Assembly: GCA_016709665.1 (NCBI GenBank)
Contig: JADJMI010000001.1
Location: forward strand, 806,001-870,000
Length of the DNA stretch: 64,000 nt
Origin: Betaproteobacteria bacterium
GTDB lineage: Bacteria; Pseudomonadota; Gammaproteobacteria; Burkholderiales; Usitatibacteraceae
Reading direction: 5' to 3'
How positions within the stretch are numbered: position 1 is the first letter of the stretch; the number at the start of each line of letters is the position of its first letter. Shown piece by piece: positions 61,640 to 64,000 of this stretch. The notes beneath the pieces are model-generated. The model was not told the DNA's origin, did no database searches, and saw only the letters and a program-made list of their open reading frames with translations. Made by a program: the position numbers and the translations under genes.

Positions 61640-62331
61640 CCAAAAAAGCTTTCAACGTCGCGCTTCTCGAGCGCCGCAAGTTCGTACTCCACCTCGCTGC
61701 CTCCGGAACGCTCGGCGCGGCCGGCCTGACGGGCTTCATGAGCCGGGCACTCGCCAAGGGTGACTTTCCGGCCATACCCGGCGTCAATCGGCTCGAGGGT
61801 CGGGCCACCGTCAACGGGCGCGAAGCGAAGATCGGCACGCCGGTCGGGCCGAAGGACCGCGTTTCGACCGGGCCGAGCAGCCAGGCCGTCATCGTGATCC
61901 AGGACGACGCCTTTCTCCTGCGCAGCAACACGACGCTCGAATTCGCCGAGACCCGCGGCGCCCTCAGCCGCATCCTCATCGAGGCGGGCAGCGTGCTGTC
62001 GGTTTTCGGGAAGAAGCCGGTGCAGATCCGGGCCCGGAAGGCCACCATCGGCATCCGGGGCACCGGGGCCTACCTGGAGGTCCTCCCGGACGAGGTCTAC
62101 TTCTGCCTCTGCTACGGAGAAGCGGACCTGGACGGCCCCGGCATGCCGACGAAGAACATCGTCACGCGGCACCACGAACAGCCGCTCCTCATCCGGGACG
62201 GCGCCGCGGCCATGCGCGCGGAGCCGGGGCCTTTCCGCAACCATTCGGACGCGGAGCTGACGCTCCTCGAGTCCCTCGTGGGCCGCGAGCCGCCGTTCCA
62301 GGGTCTCGCCCCCTACCCGGCGGTCCGCTAG
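61636..62331 (+). CDS. FecR-domain protein with twin-arginine signal
   Basis: A 231-aa exported protein. The N-terminus has ERRKFVLHLAASGTLGAAG, a Tat-type signal, with likely cleavage after SRALA. The mature part is a FecR domain (GTPVGPKDRVSTGPSSQAVI, TTLEFAE, IRARKATIGIRGTGAYLEV). FecR domains of this stand-alone type are periplasmic and not tied to iron uptake. No sigma factor or TonB receptor gene is adjacent. Translationally coupled to trmB. Confidence 0.85.
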   Translation: MTKKAFNVALLERRKFVLHLAASGTLGAAGLTGFMSRALAKGDFPAIPGVNRLEGRATVNGREAKIGTPVGPKDRVSTGPSSQAVIVIQDDAFLLRSNTTLEFAETRGALSRILIEAGSVLSVFGKKPVQIRARKATIGIRGTGAYLEVLPDEVYFCLCYGEADLDGPGMPTKNIVTRHHEQPLLIRDGAAAMRAEPGPFRNHSDAELTLLESLVGREPPFQGLAPYPAVR

Positions 62332-62425
62332 CGAACCCGCGCCCGGGACCGAGGTCCCATCGAGGGACGCTTTGCCCGCCCCCACCTGCCCCTTCTATAC
62401 TGGCTTTCCCGTGAAAGGCACCCCC

Positions 62426-63229
62426 ATGAACCAGCGCGCCAACCTTCCCATCCCCGACGTGCAGGCCACGCCGGACGGGCGGCGGCTCGCCATCGACCGG
62501 GTCGGCATCAAGTCCATCCGCCACCCGATGCGCATCGCGGAGCGTGCCGGCGGCGTCCAGCACACCGTCGCGACGTTCGACATGTACGTGGGCCTGCCGC
62601 ACCAGTTCAAGGGCACGCACATGTCGCGGTTCGTGGAGATCCTGAACGCCCACGAACGCGAGGTCACCGTCGACACCTTCCGCCTGATGCTGCGGGAGAT
62701 GGTGAAGAAGCTCGAGGCGGAAACGGGCCGCATCGAGATGCGCTTCCCGTACTTCGTGCTCAAGAAGGCGCCCGTCTCGGGCGTCGAGAGCCTGCTCGAC
62801 TACGAGGTCACCTTCACGGGCGAGATCGTCGACGGTTCCGAGATCTTCTCGATGCAGGTCCTGGTGCCCGTGACGAGCCTGTGCCCGTGCTCGAAGAAGA
62901 TCTCGGCCTACGGCGCGCACAACCAGCGCTCGCACGTCACCATCGCCGCGCGCGTGCAGAGCTTCGTGTGGATCGAGGAGCTCATCGACCTGGCGGAAAA
63001 GCAGGCCTCCAGCGAGCTCTACGGCCTGCTGAAGCGCCCGGACGAGAAATACGTCACCGAGCTCGCCTACGACAACCCCAAGTTCGTCGAGGACATGGTC
63101 CGCGACATCGCCGCGAAGCTGAACGAGGACGCGCGCATCGAGGCCTACGTGGTGGAATCGGAGAACTTCGAGTCCATCCACAACCACTCGGCCTACGCGA
63201 TGATCCGCAAGAACTGGCCCTCCGCCTGA
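62426..63229 (+). CDS. folE2: GTP cyclohydrolase FolE2
   Basis: GTP cyclohydrolase IB, first step to folate/7-deazapurine precursors from GTP. The 267-aa protein has TSLCPCSKKIS with Cys153/155, AHNQRSHVTI and ESIHNHSAYA. The start MNQRANLPIPDVQ is the conserved one. A TATACT (62396-62401) 24 bp before the ATG is a candidate -10. Type IB enzymes are often Zn-regulated; no Zur box is recognised here. Confidence 0.95.
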   Translation: MNQRANLPIPDVQATPDGRRLAIDRVGIKSIRHPMRIAERAGGVQHTVATFDMYVGLPHQFKGTHMSRFVEILNAHEREVTVDTFRLMLREMVKKLEAETGRIEMRFPYFVLKKAPVSGVESLLDYEVTFTGEIVDGSEIFSMQVLVPVTSLCPCSKKISAYGAHNQRSHVTIAARVQSFVWIEELIDLAEKQASSELYGLLKRPDEKYVTELAYDNPKFVEDMVRDIAAKLNEDARIEAYVVESENFESIHNHSAYAMIRKNWPSA

Positions 63230-63245
63230 ACCCCGGGCCGTTTCC

Positions 63246-63884
63246 CTAGTAGCGCTTGGTGAGGGTGAGGTTGCCGCCCTCGCGGCGCATCTCCGTGCGG
63301 TTGAGGAAGCTCATGCCGAGCAGCGCCACGTCGAGGCCCGGCGAGTCGTGCACGGCCGCGTCCACGCCGTTCAGGATCATCCCGCCCACGCTCACCGTGT
63401 CGAGCCGCACCCGGTACACGAGCACGCGACCGTTGGCCGTCTGCGACACGGCGGGCTGGCCGCGCTTGAAGTCGATGCCGAGCCGGAGCGCCTCCGCGCC
63501 CGGCAAGGTGACGAGGGTCGCGCCGGTGTCGACGAGGAAGCGCACCGTGCCGCCGTTCACCTGCCCGTCCACCGAGAAATGGCCGCTCGCGTCGGAGGCG
63601 AAGGTGACGCTCTGCCGGTTGCCGGAAATCGCCGGCGTCTCGATGGCCTGCCCCAGGCCGATCACCTCGCGCTTGCCGTCCACGTCGAACGTGGCCGCCC
63701 GGGAATCCGCCGAGAGCAGCGTCACGCCCTCGGGCGTCTTCTGCCCCACCGACAGCGTGCGCGGCGGTGCGCCATTGATGACGACGACGGCCTTGCCCGG
63801 AAAGAGGCCGATGACGTTCACCTCGGCCGCCAGCGCCGGAAGCGCGGCCAGGAACGCCGCCGCCATACAATGCGAGAACCGCAT
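63246..63884 (-). CDS. Retropepsin-like aspartic protease, TIGR02281-type
   Basis: A 212-aa protein with an N-terminal signal peptide (ends ALAAEV) and a clan AA domain with the active-site triad FLVDTGATLVTL and the flap-like region VSVGGMILNGV, LLGMSFLN. Function in bacteria is not established; found in many proteobacteria. The ATG at 63884 is chosen as it lies just before the signal peptide. Convergent with folE2 (16-bp gap) and divergent from the next gene. Confidence 0.85.
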   Translation of the reverse strand: MRFSHCMAAAFLAALPALAAEVNVIGLFPGKAVVVINGAPPRTLSVGQKTPEGVTLLSADSRAATFDVDGKREVIGLGQAIETPAISGNRQSVTFASDASGHFSVDGQVNGGTVRFLVDTGATLVTLPGAEALRLGIDFKRGQPAVSQTANGRVLVYRVRLDTVSVGGMILNGVDAAVHDSPGLDVALLGMSFLNRTEMRREGGNLTLTKRY

Positions 63885-63902
63885 GCGCCGCCCTTCCTCT
63901 CG

Positions 63903-64000
63903 ATGAAGCCCGTCCTCGTCTTCCGCCATTCCGCCACGGAGGGTCCGGGCTATTTTGCCACCTTCCTCGACCGCCACGGCATCGAATGGCGGCTCGTGAA
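63903..64000 (+). CDS. Class I glutamine amidotransferase-like protein (5' end only)
   Basis: Only 32 codons are inside the window: MKPVLVFRHSATEG then PGYFATFLDRHGIEW. This matches the N-terminus of GMP-synthase-like glutamine amidotransferases of the type-1 family. The catalytic Cys lies outside. Starts 18 bp from the divergent retropepsin gene. Confidence 0.6.
   Translation, partial: MKPVLVFRHSATEGPGYFATFLDRHGIEWRLV

Overview
The window is a contiguous piece of a high-G+C chromosome from a betaproteobacterium. This rests on gene order: sspA-petCBA beside htrA, tatABC behind a complete his operon, mlaFEDCB-bolA leading into hisG, and kdsD-kdsC-lptCAB-rpoN-hpf-ptsN-hprK-rapZ. The genus cannot be named from sequence alone. 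No insertion sequence, prophage, CRISPR array or rRNA operon is visible.

Layout. 1-3169 (minus): 3' part missing sspA, then the cytochrome bc1 genes petABC. 3331-4485 (plus): periplasmic HtrA/Deg protease. 4492-18079 (minus): one long co-directional block read right to left as mlaF-E-D-C-B (outer-membrane lipid asymmetry), an ABC-2 exporter, bolA, hisG-D-C-B-H-A-F-I-E, hinT, tatA-B-C. 18184-38734: a type IV (MSHA-like) pilus island: sigma54-dependent response regulator, ExeA-like ATPase with SPOR domain, MshL secretin, MshN, MshE, MshG, PilM/N-, PilO- and PilP-like platform proteins, four related minor prepilins, a convergent sensor kinase, and finally a 39-aa membrane peptide and the probable major pilin behind a consensus sigma54 promoter. 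38795-40762 (minus): Kef-type antiporter. 40807-49009 (plus): KDO and LPS-transport genes, rpoN, hpf, nitrogen-PTS ptsN, hprK, rapZ and a LON-like protein. 48942-57688: mutY, a ketone-body/PHB-type module (3-hydroxybutyrate dehydrogenase, patatin, two acetoacetate-decarboxylase-family proteins), and a very large AsmA/DUF748 protein. 57742-64000: tRNA-Gly(CCC), a LytS/LytTR two-component protein, thiS-thiG-trmB-FecR, folE2, a retropepsin-like protein and the start of a glutamine amidotransferase.

How parts work together. The pilus island looks self-regulated: histidine kinase (35941-37653) and sigma54 activator (18184-19641) bracket it, a 13-bp palindrome lies about 100 bp upstream of the sigma54 promoter of the pilin unit, and rpoN itself is in the window. 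PetA and the FecR protein carry twin-arginine signals and the Tat translocon is encoded here.

Caution. Several genes carry indels: tatB, hisA, the ExeA-like ATPase (three), the first minor prepilin, lptA, rpoN (a 10-bp tandem duplication), and probably the kinase/regulator junction at 59100. Because essential or housekeeping genes are hit, sequence or assembly error is the simplest explanation for the single-base cases. The rpoN duplication is of a different type and deserves its own check.
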